From: Eubacteriales Family XIII. Incertae Sedis bacterium
GTDB taxonomy: Bacteria > Bacillota > Clostridia > Peptostreptococcales > Anaerovoracaceae
Direction: 5' to 3'
DNA: 10,167 bases
NCBI GenBank assembly: GCA_031257215.1
Contig: JAIRPC010000044.1
Span: 1-10,167, forward strand
The notes beneath the pieces were generated by a model that worked only from the letters and a program-made list of their open reading frames with translations, was not told the origin of the DNA and made no database searches. Of this stretch, positions 1 through 6,132 are shown piece after piece; the first letter of the stretch is position 1, and each line of letters starts with the position of its first letter. The position numbers and the translations under genes are program-made.

Positions 1-305
1 ATGCCGACCCTGCGGTCGTCAGCGACGCTGCCAGGTATGCAGAACGCCTGCAACCCGATGCCGATATCGGACGCCGCCGCGGACGCGCCCTTCGTTCCTT
101 TCTTCAGCGCAATTGCCGCACCGAGCGTGTACGCCCACCCCGCGTTCTCGAACGCGATGGGCTGTATGCCCTTCACTATTTCGCGCGGGTCAAAACCGGC
201 GCCAGTGCAGAGCGCCAGCGCGTCGTCAAGCGTACCGATGCCGTACTCGGCCAGCACAGGCTCGATCTGCGCAATTCTTCTCTCATAGCTTTCAAAAGTA
301 GCCAT
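1..305 (-). CDS. GGGtGRT family protein, N-terminal 101 codons (cut by window edge)
   Basis: The start is the ATG at 305-303, preceded by a strong AAGGAGG ribosome binding site with a 5-base gap. The visible protein begins MATFESYERRIAQIEPVLAE and contains IVKGIQPIAFENAGWAYTLG and GLQAFCIPGSVADDR, which I recognise as the N-terminus of the GGGtGRT family of anaerobes; the full family length is about 330 residues, so roughly two thirds lie outside. Visible cysteines are C33 and C89, the latter in the conserved FCIPGS segment. The family has no settled biochemical role. It is typically encoded directly after a NifU-like scaffold protein, as here (gap 143 bases), which suggests work in Fe-S or metal-linked chemistry; that link is inference from context. 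No membrane segment or signal peptide is seen in the visible part. Confidence 0.85.
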   Translation of the reverse strand, partial: MATFESYERRIAQIEPVLAEYGIGTLDDALALCTGAGFDPREIVKGIQPIAFENAGWAYTLGAAIALKKGTKGASAAASDIGIGLQAFCIPGSVADDRRVG

Positions 306-328
306 TGTTACCTCCTTGCATATGCATA

Positions 329-448
329 GTGCGTAGGATTTTTTTTGTTTGGCTAGGCGCGTGAGCTTTTTGGAGCGGAGCGTACTAAAACGTACGTGAG
401 CACCGAAAAGCGAACAGCAACGACGCCAAACGGAAAAAAGACACGCAC
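329..448. repeat. Imperfect 120-base palindrome between the NifU-like and GGGtGRT genes
   Basis: Arms that pair from outside to inside: GTGCGT (329-334) with ACGCAC (443-448); the T-run 339-346 with the A-run 434-439; GTTTGGC (347-353) with GCCAAAC (425-431); GCTTTTTGG (365-373) with CCGAAAAGC (403-411, one G-T pair); and CGTAC (381-385) with GTACG (392-396) around a 6-base loop. The outer arm touches the stop codon of the NifU-like gene at 449-451. Neither strand ends in a U-tract next to the hairpin, so it is not a standard terminator. It could be a dispersed palindromic (MITE-like) element or a structured spacer that sets relative expression of the two genes. Confidence 0.75.
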
Positions 449-1141
449 CTACTCTTCACGCGGGTCTACGTACTTTATGGCTTCATCAAACCTTCCATAG
501 CTTCCCGTCGCGTCCTTGATGGCCTGGTTTGCGTCCGTCCCTTTTTTTATCGCCTGCATCGCCTTTCCCAGGTGGACGAACTCATAGCCAATGACCGTAT
601 CGTCCTTGCCGAGCGCCAGCCTTGTCACATAGCCCTCCGCCATTTCGAGGTAGCGGACGCCCTTGGACTTCGTGCCGTACATGGTCCCTATCTGGCTGCG
701 CAGCCCCTTGCCGAGGTCTTCCAGTCCTGCGCCCACGGGCAGCCCTCCCTCGGAAAACGCCGTCTGCGTCCTGCCGTACGCGATCTGCAAAAACAGCTCG
801 CGCATCGCCGTGTTTATCGCGTCGCACACGAGGTCCGTGTTCAGCGCTTCGAGTATCGTCTTGCCTTGCAGTATCTCCGCAGCCATCGCCGCGCTGTGCG
901 TCATGCCGCTGCACCCAATCGTTTCTATGAGCGCTTCCTCGATAATGCCTTCCTTCACGTTCAGCGTCAGCTTGCACGCGCCCTGCTGCGGTGCGCACCA
1001 GCCAACCCCGTGCGTCAACCCGCTGATGTCGCCTATCTGCTTCGCCTGCACCCATCGGCCTTCCTCGGGTATCGGCGCCGGCCCGTGGTCCTGTCCCTTA
1101 GCCACCGGGCACATGGCTTCGACTTCGCTGGAATAAATCAT
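449..1141 (-). CDS. NifU-like iron-sulfur cluster assembly scaffold protein
   Basis: A 230-residue protein. I chose the ATG at 1141-1139 because AAGGAG lies 10 bases upstream and the sequence MIYSSEVEAMCPVAKGQDHG is the usual family start; an in-frame ATG at 1252 would run back into recN. The segment IGCSGMTHSAAMAAEIL with GKTILEAL (residues 76-100) matches the NifU/IscU N-domain pattern in which a cysteine precedes a helix and a GKT turn. Cysteines at 11, 49, 56, 77 and 106 are candidate cluster ligands. Proteins like this are annotated as Fe-S scaffolds in Clostridia, but no cysteine desulfurase gene is near, so the sulfur source is unknown. It is followed by the GGGtGRT gene, the normal partner. 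Residues 130-230 are a C-terminal extension beyond the classical NifU_N length. Family call is firm; the exact function is inferred. Confidence 0.85.
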   Translation of the reverse strand: MIYSSEVEAMCPVAKGQDHGPAPIPEEGRWVQAKQIGDISGLTHGVGWCAPQQGACKLTLNVKEGIIEEALIETIGCSGMTHSAAMAAEILQGKTILEALNTDLVCDAINTAMRELFLQIAYGRTQTAFSEGGLPVGAGLEDLGKGLRSQIGTMYGTKSKGVRYLEMAEGYVTRLALGKDDTVIGYEFVHLGKAMQAIKKGTDANQAIKDATGSYGRFDEAIKYVDPREE

Positions 1142-1180
1142 CTGTCCCAAACTCCTTTCCACTGCTATAAATAATTCTTG

Positions 1181-1204
1181 GATTGTTAATATTATAACAC
1201 AATC
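1181..1204. promoter_or_regulatory. Inverted repeat GATTGT-12-ACAATC flanking the -10 box
   Basis: GATTGT at 1181-1186 and ACAATC at 1199-1204 form a 6-base inverted repeat with a 12-base spacer, centred over the -10 hexamer of the NifU-like gene. The right arm overlaps the recN stop codon. The geometry fits a dimeric repressor operator, but no regulator can be named from the sequence. Confidence 0.35.
1191..1199 (-). promoter_or_regulatory. Extended -10 promoter for the NifU-like gene
   Basis: On the minus strand the sequence reads TG-T-TATAAT (1199-1191), a perfect -10 hexamer with the TGn extension. No good -35 box lies 16-18 bases upstream, which fits an extended -10 promoter. Expected transcription start is near 1184, giving a leader of about 43 bases before the ATG at 1141. 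The element lies a few bases past the recN stop codon, so the Fe-S pair can be transcribed separately from argR-recN. I see no terminator hairpin after recN. Confidence 0.6.
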
Positions 1205-2930
1205 AATTTCGGCTTCCGCCGCGAGGGAGCGCGACCGCGCCCGACGCTTCAATCAGCTCGCGAGCGCTGGCCCTGGTCGTGTCAGTCACGTCGCGCCCGC
1301 CTATCAGCCTTGCCACCTCGCCCACCCTGTCCTCGCCGTCAATCGCGACAACGGTCGTATAGGTTCGGGCATCGTCGCTGCGCTTAGCTATGACATAGTG
1401 GCTGTCCGCGTAGGCGGCTATCTGCGGCAGGTGCGTTATGCAAATGATCTGCCGACTGACCGCCATGCGTTTCAGCTTTTCGCCAACAACGCTCGCCGTG
1501 ATGCCGCTGATGCCCGCGTCGATCTCGTCGAATATCATGGTCGGTATGCTGTCGAACTCGCCGATCACGGATTTCAGCGCCAGCATGATGCGAGACATCT
1601 CTCCGCCCGAAGCTATGCGCGCCACAGGCAGAGGCGGCTGCCCCTTATTGGAGGAAAGCAGGAATTCGATCCGGTCTATGCCGCCGGGCCCGAAGTCCGC
1701 AGGGTCTACCTCCCCATGCCAGCCATCCTCGCCGTAGCCCTTCGCGAAAGCGGTCTTGAACACTGCGTCGTTGAAATTCAGTTCGCGCAGCTGGCGCGTC
1801 ACCCCCGCTTCAAGCTCTTCCGCGGCCTTCCTGCGGTAACGGCTCAGCTCCAAGGACGCCGCGGCAAGAGCGGACTCGGCAACAGACAGCTCAGCGGCCA
1901 GCCGCCCTTTCGCTTCATCGAGGTTTTCGATAGCTTCAAGCCGCGCCGCCGCCTTGTCCCTGTACTCAATAACCGCATCTATTGTCTTCCCGTATTTGGA
2001 CATCAGTCTTTCGAGAACGTCTATCCTTGAAATCGTGTCGTTGATGGCCTGCTCGGAAAACTCCACGCCGTCCATGCTGTCCCTCAACGCCCTGGCCAGC
2101 TCGTCTATCCTGAACGCCGCGTCCGCGGCGGCTTCACCCATTGCCCTGTACTCATCCGAAATATCGGACACCCCGCGCAGGGCGCGTTCGGCGGAAGCCA
2201 CGCCCTCTGACGCGGACATGCCCGCGCCCTCAGGCGAAAGCTCGCCCGAAAGATGCCCGTAGGCCGAGGACAGCGCCTCATATATCCTCTCGCTGTTCTG
2301 CATTATTTTCAGCTCACCGACAAGCCGCTCGTATTCACCCGAAACAGGACTCGCCGCGTCTATCTCCCCGACCTCGTAGCGCACGAAGTCCAGCTCGCGC
2401 CGCGACTGCGCCTCGCCCGCAAGCAGCTCGTCCAGTGACCGTTTCGCTGACGAGTACGCTTTCCACGCTTCGCCCACACGCGCCTTGGCGCCGCCTATAT
2501 AGTCGGCTCGGAAGCAGTCGATAACGCCGATATGGTTTTCAGGGTCGAGCAGCCGCTGGTGGTCGTACTGCCCGTGGATGTCCGCGATATGCGCAGCCCT
2601 TTCGCGAAGCAGCGCGAGCGTGACTATCTCGCCGTCGATTCGGCATACACTCTTGCCCTCCTTGGAAATCTCACGCGACAACAGCTCGATCCCCGTGCGT
2701 TCGCCCTCGGGGATCCCGCTCTCGTCTATCAAGATCTGTATCAGCGCCTTGTCGCACCCATGCCTGACCATGGCCGTGTCAGCGCGCGCTCCGAGCGCCA
2801 TGCTGACCGCCTCGATTATGATGGACTTGCCCGCGCCTGTCTCGCCCGTGATAATGCCCAGCCCGCCATGCAGGTCGATATCTATATTTTCTATTATCGC
2901 GAAATCGCGTATAAGGATATGGGTTATCAT
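1203..2930 (-). CDS. recN: DNA repair protein RecN
   Basis: A 575-residue SMC-like ATPase, close to the usual 550-575 length, that acts in double-strand break repair by organising DNA ends before recombination. Visible motifs: Walker A GETGAGKS (29-36), the RecN-typical HGQYDHQRLLDP (119-130), a long central helical region rich in Glu, Ala and Arg (about 150-380) that forms the coiled coil, the ABC signature ASGGEMSR (440-447), Walker B TMIFDEIDAGISG (464-476) and the ITHLPQIAAYAD switch (498-509). The start ATG at 2930 follows argR by 27 bases, with an AGGGGCAG ribosome binding site, so the two are co-transcribed, as in many Firmicutes. Intact; no frameshift seen. In many spore formers this operon continues to spoIVB and spo0A; here it is followed by the NifU-like gene. 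Confidence 0.97.
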   Translation of the reverse strand: MITHILIRDFAIIENIDIDLHGGLGIITGETGAGKSIIIEAVSMALGARADTAMVRHGCDKALIQILIDESGIPEGERTGIELLSREISKEGKSVCRIDGEIVTLALLRERAAHIADIHGQYDHQRLLDPENHIGVIDCFRADYIGGAKARVGEAWKAYSSAKRSLDELLAGEAQSRRELDFVRYEVGEIDAASPVSGEYERLVGELKIMQNSERIYEALSSAYGHLSGELSPEGAGMSASEGVASAERALRGVSDISDEYRAMGEAAADAAFRIDELARALRDSMDGVEFSEQAINDTISRIDVLERLMSKYGKTIDAVIEYRDKAAARLEAIENLDEAKGRLAAELSVAESALAAASLELSRYRRKAAEELEAGVTRQLRELNFNDAVFKTAFAKGYGEDGWHGEVDPADFGPGGIDRIEFLLSSNKGQPPLPVARIASGGEMSRIMLALKSVIGEFDSIPTMIFDEIDAGISGITASVVGEKLKRMAVSRQIICITHLPQIAAYADSHYVIAKRSDDARTYTTVVAIDGEDRVGEVARLIGGRDVTDTTRASARELIEASGAVALPRGGSRN

Positions 2931-2957
2931 AATCTGCCCCTAATGCCGCCGCGCATG

Positions 2958-3407
2958 TCAGACGAGCAGCGACTCGAAATGCTTCGCCATGGGCGGCGCG
3001 TTCTTCGGGTCGTCCACCACGAGCAAGAGCGTGTTGTCGCCGGCCACCGTTCCAAGCACATGGTCGAAATCGAGCGAGTCGATCGCTTCGCACGCCGCGT
3101 TCGCACAGCCCGACAGGGTTTTGATAACAAGGATGTTGCCCGACAGCGACACGCTCTGTATCGTTTCCCGGAATATCTTGATGTACCGCTCAGACGTAGT
3201 TCTGAACGCCGTGTCCGCGCAGGCGTATTTGTACGTGCCGGTCGGTGTCAGCGACTTCACGAGCTTCAACTCCTTAATATCGCGCGAGATGGTAGCCTGG
3301 GTGACCTCAAACCCCCGCTTCCTCAGCAGGTCGGACAGCATCTCCTGCGTTTCGATATCGTATTTCTCGATCAGTTCGAGTATCTTGTTCTGCCTTGAAT
3401 ACCGCAT
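2958..3407 (-). CDS. argR: Arginine repressor ArgR/AhrC
   Basis: A 149-residue arginine-responsive transcription factor, the same length as Bacillus AhrC. The ATG at 3407-3405 is chosen because GGAGG lies 5 bases upstream and the protein then starts MRYSRQNKILELIEKYDIET, as in the family; the frame is open further upstream but that part is a shadow of the rpsA tail. Residues 1-70 form the winged helix, with the recognition motif QATISRDIKELKLVK (37-51). Residues 80-149 form the hexamerisation and arginine-binding domain. The ligand motif reads GTVAGDNT (119-126), where the well-studied proteins have GDDT, so the second aspartate is asparagine. The product represses arginine synthesis and activates catabolism in related bacteria, using L-arginine as corepressor. 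It leads the argR-recN operon and has an ARG-box-like site at its own promoter. Confidence 0.96.
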   Translation of the reverse strand: MRYSRQNKILELIEKYDIETQEMLSDLLRKRGFEVTQATISRDIKELKLVKSLTPTGTYKYACADTAFRTTSERYIKIFRETIQSVSLSGNILVIKTLSGCANAACEAIDSLDFDHVLGTVAGDNTLLLVVDDPKNAPPMAKHFESLLV

Positions 3408-3481
3408 ATGCACCTCCGCCGCATGGCGCTCCATCCTGTCAAAGGCGCGTGAACCGTCCCTGGACGCGCCAATGTATACAG

Positions 3482-3495
3482 TGAATATATATACA
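3482..3495. promoter_or_regulatory. ARG-box-like operator at the argR promoter
   Basis: TGAATATATATACA matches the Escherichia coli ARG box core TGAATwwwwATTCA at all but one base. It starts one base after the -10 box and covers the predicted transcription start, the right place for repression. Autoregulation by ArgR is therefore likely, but AT-rich DNA gives such matches by chance and a second box could not be made out. Confidence 0.5.
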
Positions 3496-3496
3496 C

Positions 3497-3525
3497 ATAA
3501 TACCATAATTTTCCGATAAGGGCAA
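3497..3525 (-). promoter_or_regulatory. Promoter of the argR-recN operon
   Basis: Minus-strand -35 TTGCCC (3525-3520), a 17-base spacer, then TATTAT (3502-3497), preceded by TGG so that the -10 is of the extended TGn type. The predicted start is near 3490, about 83 bases before the argR ATG. Confidence 0.6.
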
Positions 3526-3638
3526 GTGGTAATTTTATGAATTAATTGTGAATTTTTCTTTTGCGACAGCCTTGCTTGCCGAGCGATATGGTAGGGCAAA
3601 GGGCTTAACAATAAATGTGTCGCCAGATATGAGCCGAA

Positions 3639-3669
3639 TAAAAAAACCAGGCAACCGCTTGGCTGCCTG
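3639..3669 (-). terminator. Intrinsic terminator of the rarA/ispH-rpsA operon
   Basis: On the minus strand CAGGCAGCC (3669-3661), loop AAGC (3660-3657) and GGTTGCCTG (3656-3648) form a 9-pair stem with one G-U pair, followed by two bases-worth of C/G pairing limit and then a run of seven T (3646-3640). It lies about 50 bases past the rpsA stop codon at 3720-3718. Confidence 0.85.
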
Positions 3670-3717
3670 ATTGATTTTCGCTTGCTCTCCGCACCGTGGG
3701 CGGAGCGTCGGAATGGC

Positions 3718-4083
3718 TTACGCCTCCGGTGTCGCTTCCTCTGCGGGCGCGGCTTCGTCAGCGGCCTCCGCTTCGGGAGCTGCTTCCTCTGCGGGAGCTT
3801 CCTCTGCAACGGCCTCCTCCGCAGGCGCCGCTTCATCAGCAGGGGCTTCCTCCGCAGGTGCATCTTCGGCAGGCGCTTCCTCGGCGGGAGTTTCCCCCTC
3901 TGCGGCTTCCTCCGCAGGGGCTTCCGCAGGCTCACCCGCTTCTTCCGCAGCAGGCTCCTCCGCGCTGGCATCAGTGTCGCCCGCCGCTTCCTCGGCAGGG
4001 GCTTCCGCTGGCTCGTCGGCAGCAGCCGCCGCAGCTTCCTCTGCCGCCGCCGCCTTTGCCGCCTCTTCCAGCGCTTCCTTCAC
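3718..4083 (-). repeat. Low-complexity Ala/Glu/Pro coding repeat in the S1 tail
   Basis: The last 121 codons of the fusion (residues 684-804) are made almost only of Ala, Glu, Pro and Asp, with degenerate repeats of PAEEA and AEEAP type. The DNA shows imperfect 12-18-base repeats around GCTTCCTC and CGGCAGG on the plus strand. The tail should be disordered and strongly acidic. Its length is expected to vary between strains because such repeats slip. Confidence 0.8.
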
Positions 4084-6132
4084 CCTGTCGCCAATCGTCG
4101 GGGAATACTCCGCGCCGACAGAGGATGTAGGCACGCCGACCGGCACACGCGTTTCGTCGATCTCCTCGCGCGCAGGCGCGACGGTCTCCTGTACCGGGCG
4201 CTCCGTGGCTTCCTTGATGCTCAGGCTGATTCGCCGCCTGTCCTGATCAATATCGAGTATCTTGGCGGTGATGTCCTGGCCGACCGTAAGCTCCTCTTCG
4301 ATATTGTTGACGCGCTTGTACGCTATCTCGGAGATATGCACCAGGCCGTCAAGCCCTGGCTCGATCTCAACGAACACGCCGTAGTCCTTGATCTGCACGG
4401 CCTTGCCCGAAATGATCTGGCCGACCTGGTATTTGTCCTGGATGATCGTCCACGGCTCAGGCAGGTTCTGCTTGTAGCCGAGCGAGATCTTCTCTTTCTC
4501 CTTGCTCATGGACAGAACCTTGACACTGATCTCCTGGTCTATCTTCAACACCTCGCTGGGATGTTCGAGCTTGCCCCATGAAATCTCCGAGATATGAAGC
4601 AGCCCGTCTATGCCGCCGATATCCACGAACGCGCCGTACTCCGTGAACCGCATGACCTTGCCGTTGATGATGTCGCCAACATGGATCGTGTCCCAAATCT
4701 CCATCATGCGCTTCTGGCGCTCCTCGTTGATGACAGCCTTGTGCGAGAACACTACCTTGTGGCGCTTCGGGTCAACCCTCATCACCTTGACGGTCAGCGG
4801 CTTGCCGATGAACTCCTCAGCCGTCTCCACGTATCTTTCGGAAAGCTGTGACATCGGGATGAAGCCGTTGATCTCCTTGAACGACGCAATGACGCCGCCA
4901 TTGACTTCCTTGATAACTTCGACTTCGAGAGTTTCCCTTTCGTCGAGCGCCCGATTGATGTCCTCCCAGTGCTCGCTGACAACAGCGCGCTTTTTTGATA
5001 AGAGGATATTGCCGTCGCCGTCGTCGGTTTTCAGTACCTTGGCTTGAACCTCCCCCCCCTCCGTAAATACATCCGTGAGCTCCTGGTCTTGTTCCAGGTT
5101 GACCTCATTCCGCGGAATGACACCATCCTTTTTGCACCCGATATTCACGATGACATATTTGTCCGTGATCTGGATGACCTCACCCGTGATGACGTCACCG
5201 TTTCTGGGGAGCCGCAGGGACTTGTCGATCTCCTCCATAAACTCATGCATCGGATTCCTCTCCGCTGTGCCGTTCGTGTTTTCACTCATGCCAATAATAA
5301 CCTCCTCAATAGTTTGTTCGGGCGTCGAGGCACCCGCAGTTATTCCAATTCTATTACAATTCTTTATATTTTTCAACGGTAAATGTTGTTTTGATTCAAT
5401 AAAATAACTTTGGGCGCAATAACGCGAAGAAATCTCATATAGCTTGCGGGAATTGGAGCTGCGTTTATCGCCCACGACCACCATAGCGTCAACGCTCTTT
5501 GCCAGCTCCCTGGCAGCTCGCTGGCGGTTCTCTGTGGCGCTGCACACAGTATTGTGCACCGTAGCGCCTACTGCCTCAAAGATGCCTGATATTTCAACGA
5601 AAATCTCGCTGTCCATCGTCGTCTGCGCTATTACGTCCACGCCGCCGCCCCGCGATTTTGCCAGCTCCTCCGCCAGCTTTTCCGCTTCCTCGCGGGTGCC
5701 TACGGCAACGGCGCCGCCGCCCGCCCACGCCGCAATGCCCTTGACCTCGGGGTGGTTCGCGTCTCCGACGATAACCACGGCGCGCCCGCCTGCCGCCGCG
5801 CGCTCAGCAATTTTTTGGGCGTTCCTTACCTTGGGGCAGGTCGCGTCGGCCACCTCTATGCCCCTTGCCCTCGCCTCATCAAAAGCCGCCGGCCCCTCGC
5901 CGTGCGACCGCACCACGTAGACCGAACCGCTTGGCATGTCTTCGATGCTGTCCACCGTGACAAGCCCCAGCCCGCTCAGCTCGCGGTTCACCTGGCTGTT
6001 GTGTATGATCGGCCCGATGGCGCAGACAGACCTGCCCTCGCCCCTGCCCAGAGCCACGGCGCGGCGCGCCACCTCGACAGCATTCTTCACCCCGCTGCAA
6101 AAACCTATTTTGTCAGCTTTTATTACTTCCAT
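3718..6132 (-). CDS. ispH: IspH-RpsA fusion: HMB-PP reductase joined to 30S ribosomal protein S1
   Basis: An 804-residue bifunctional protein known from Clostridia. Residues 1-281 are IspH, the [4Fe-4S] enzyme that reduces HMB-PP to IPP and DMAPP at the end of the MEP pathway. Cluster cysteines C12, C99 and C197 are present, as are H44, H77, H127 and E129, the T171-T172 pair in QTTMD, SSN (225-227) and S269 in GAST. Four S1 RNA-binding domains follow at about 311-381, 397-467, 484-555 and 569-640, the usual Firmicutes number. Residues 684-804 are an acidic low-complexity tail of Ala, Glu and Pro. The ATG at 6132 lies 20 bases inside the end of rarA with a weak ribosome binding site, so translation is probably coupled. 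An internal GAGGAGG precedes M282 at the domain junction and might allow separate S1 synthesis. No frameshift is seen. Confidence 0.96.
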   Translation of the reverse strand: MEVIKADKIGFCSGVKNAVEVARRAVALGRGEGRSVCAIGPIIHNSQVNRELSGLGLVTVDSIEDMPSGSVYVVRSHGEGPAAFDEARARGIEVADATCPKVRNAQKIAERAAAGGRAVVIVGDANHPEVKGIAAWAGGGAVAVGTREEAEKLAEELAKSRGGGVDVIAQTTMDSEIFVEISGIFEAVGATVHNTVCSATENRQRAARELAKSVDAMVVVGDKRSSNSRKLYEISSRYCAQSYFIESKQHLPLKNIKNCNRIGITAGASTPEQTIEEVIIGMSENTNGTAERNPMHEFMEEIDKSLRLPRNGDVITGEVIQITDKYVIVNIGCKKDGVIPRNEVNLEQDQELTDVFTEGGEVQAKVLKTDDGDGNILLSKKRAVVSEHWEDINRALDERETLEVEVIKEVNGGVIASFKEINGFIPMSQLSERYVETAEEFIGKPLTVKVMRVDPKRHKVVFSHKAVINEERQKRMMEIWDTIHVGDIINGKVMRFTEYGAFVDIGGIDGLLHISEISWGKLEHPSEVLKIDQEISVKVLSMSKEKEKISLGYKQNLPEPWTIIQDKYQVGQIISGKAVQIKDYGVFVEIEPGLDGLVHISEIAYKRVNNIEEELTVGQDITAKILDIDQDRRRISLSIKEATERPVQETVAPAREEIDETRVPVGVPTSSVGAEYSPTIGDRVKEALEEAAKAAAAEEAAAAAADEPAEAPAEEAAGDTDASAEEPAAEEAGEPAEAPAEEAAEGETPAEEAPAEDAPAEEAPADEAAPAEEAVAEEAPAEEAAPEAEAADEAAPAEEATPEA
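5287..5307 (-). promoter_or_regulatory. Candidate internal ribosome binding site and start for free S1
   Basis: GAGGAGG (5307-5301) lies 11 bases before an in-frame ATG (5289-5287, M282). Translation from here would give a 523-residue protein starting MSENTNGTAERNPMHEFMEE, that is, S1 without IspH. The caveat is that GAGGAGGTT encodes the conserved IspH residues EEV, so the match may be a by-product of coding. Confidence 0.4.

Larger units (their letters stand above)
3408..3717. other. Intergenic region between argR and ispH-rpsA
   Basis: This 310-base stretch holds, from right to left, the terminator of ispH-rpsA (3639-3669), about 100 bases in which I see nothing definite (3541-3638, AT-rich), the argR promoter and ARG-box-like site (3482-3525), and the argR leader. 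No credible gene lies inside it on either strand. Confidence 0.7.

Noticed and set aside
329..448. The palindrome as a CRISPR repeat or an ordinary terminator
   Set aside because: There are no regularly spaced direct repeats, and neither strand has a U-run next to the stem.
1142..1252. 37-codon upstream extension of the NifU-like gene
   Set aside because: It would read across the extended -10 promoter and into recN; the ATG at 1141 has a ribosome binding site and the family start.
2532..3398. Plus-strand open frame of 288 codons antisense to recN and argR
   Set aside because: It lies wholly opposite two well-supported genes, has no ribosome binding site or recognisable family, and is the kind of open shadow frame expected in GC-rich DNA.
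3538..3553. Possible second ARG box upstream of the argR promoter (TGAAT half-site)
   Set aside because: Only one half matches the box; the other half agrees at two of five places, no better than chance in AT-rich DNA.
3408..3971. N-terminal extension of argR by 188 codons, very rich in Arg, Lys and Pro
   Set aside because: It is the shadow of the repetitive rpsA tail in another frame, runs through the terminator and the argR promoter, and the ATG at 3407 has the ribosome binding site and family-typical start.
3671..4246. Plus-strand Ala/Ser-rich open frame of 191 codons
   Set aside because: It is the complement of the Ala/Glu/Pro repeat of the S1 tail; the composition is a direct by-product of that repeat.
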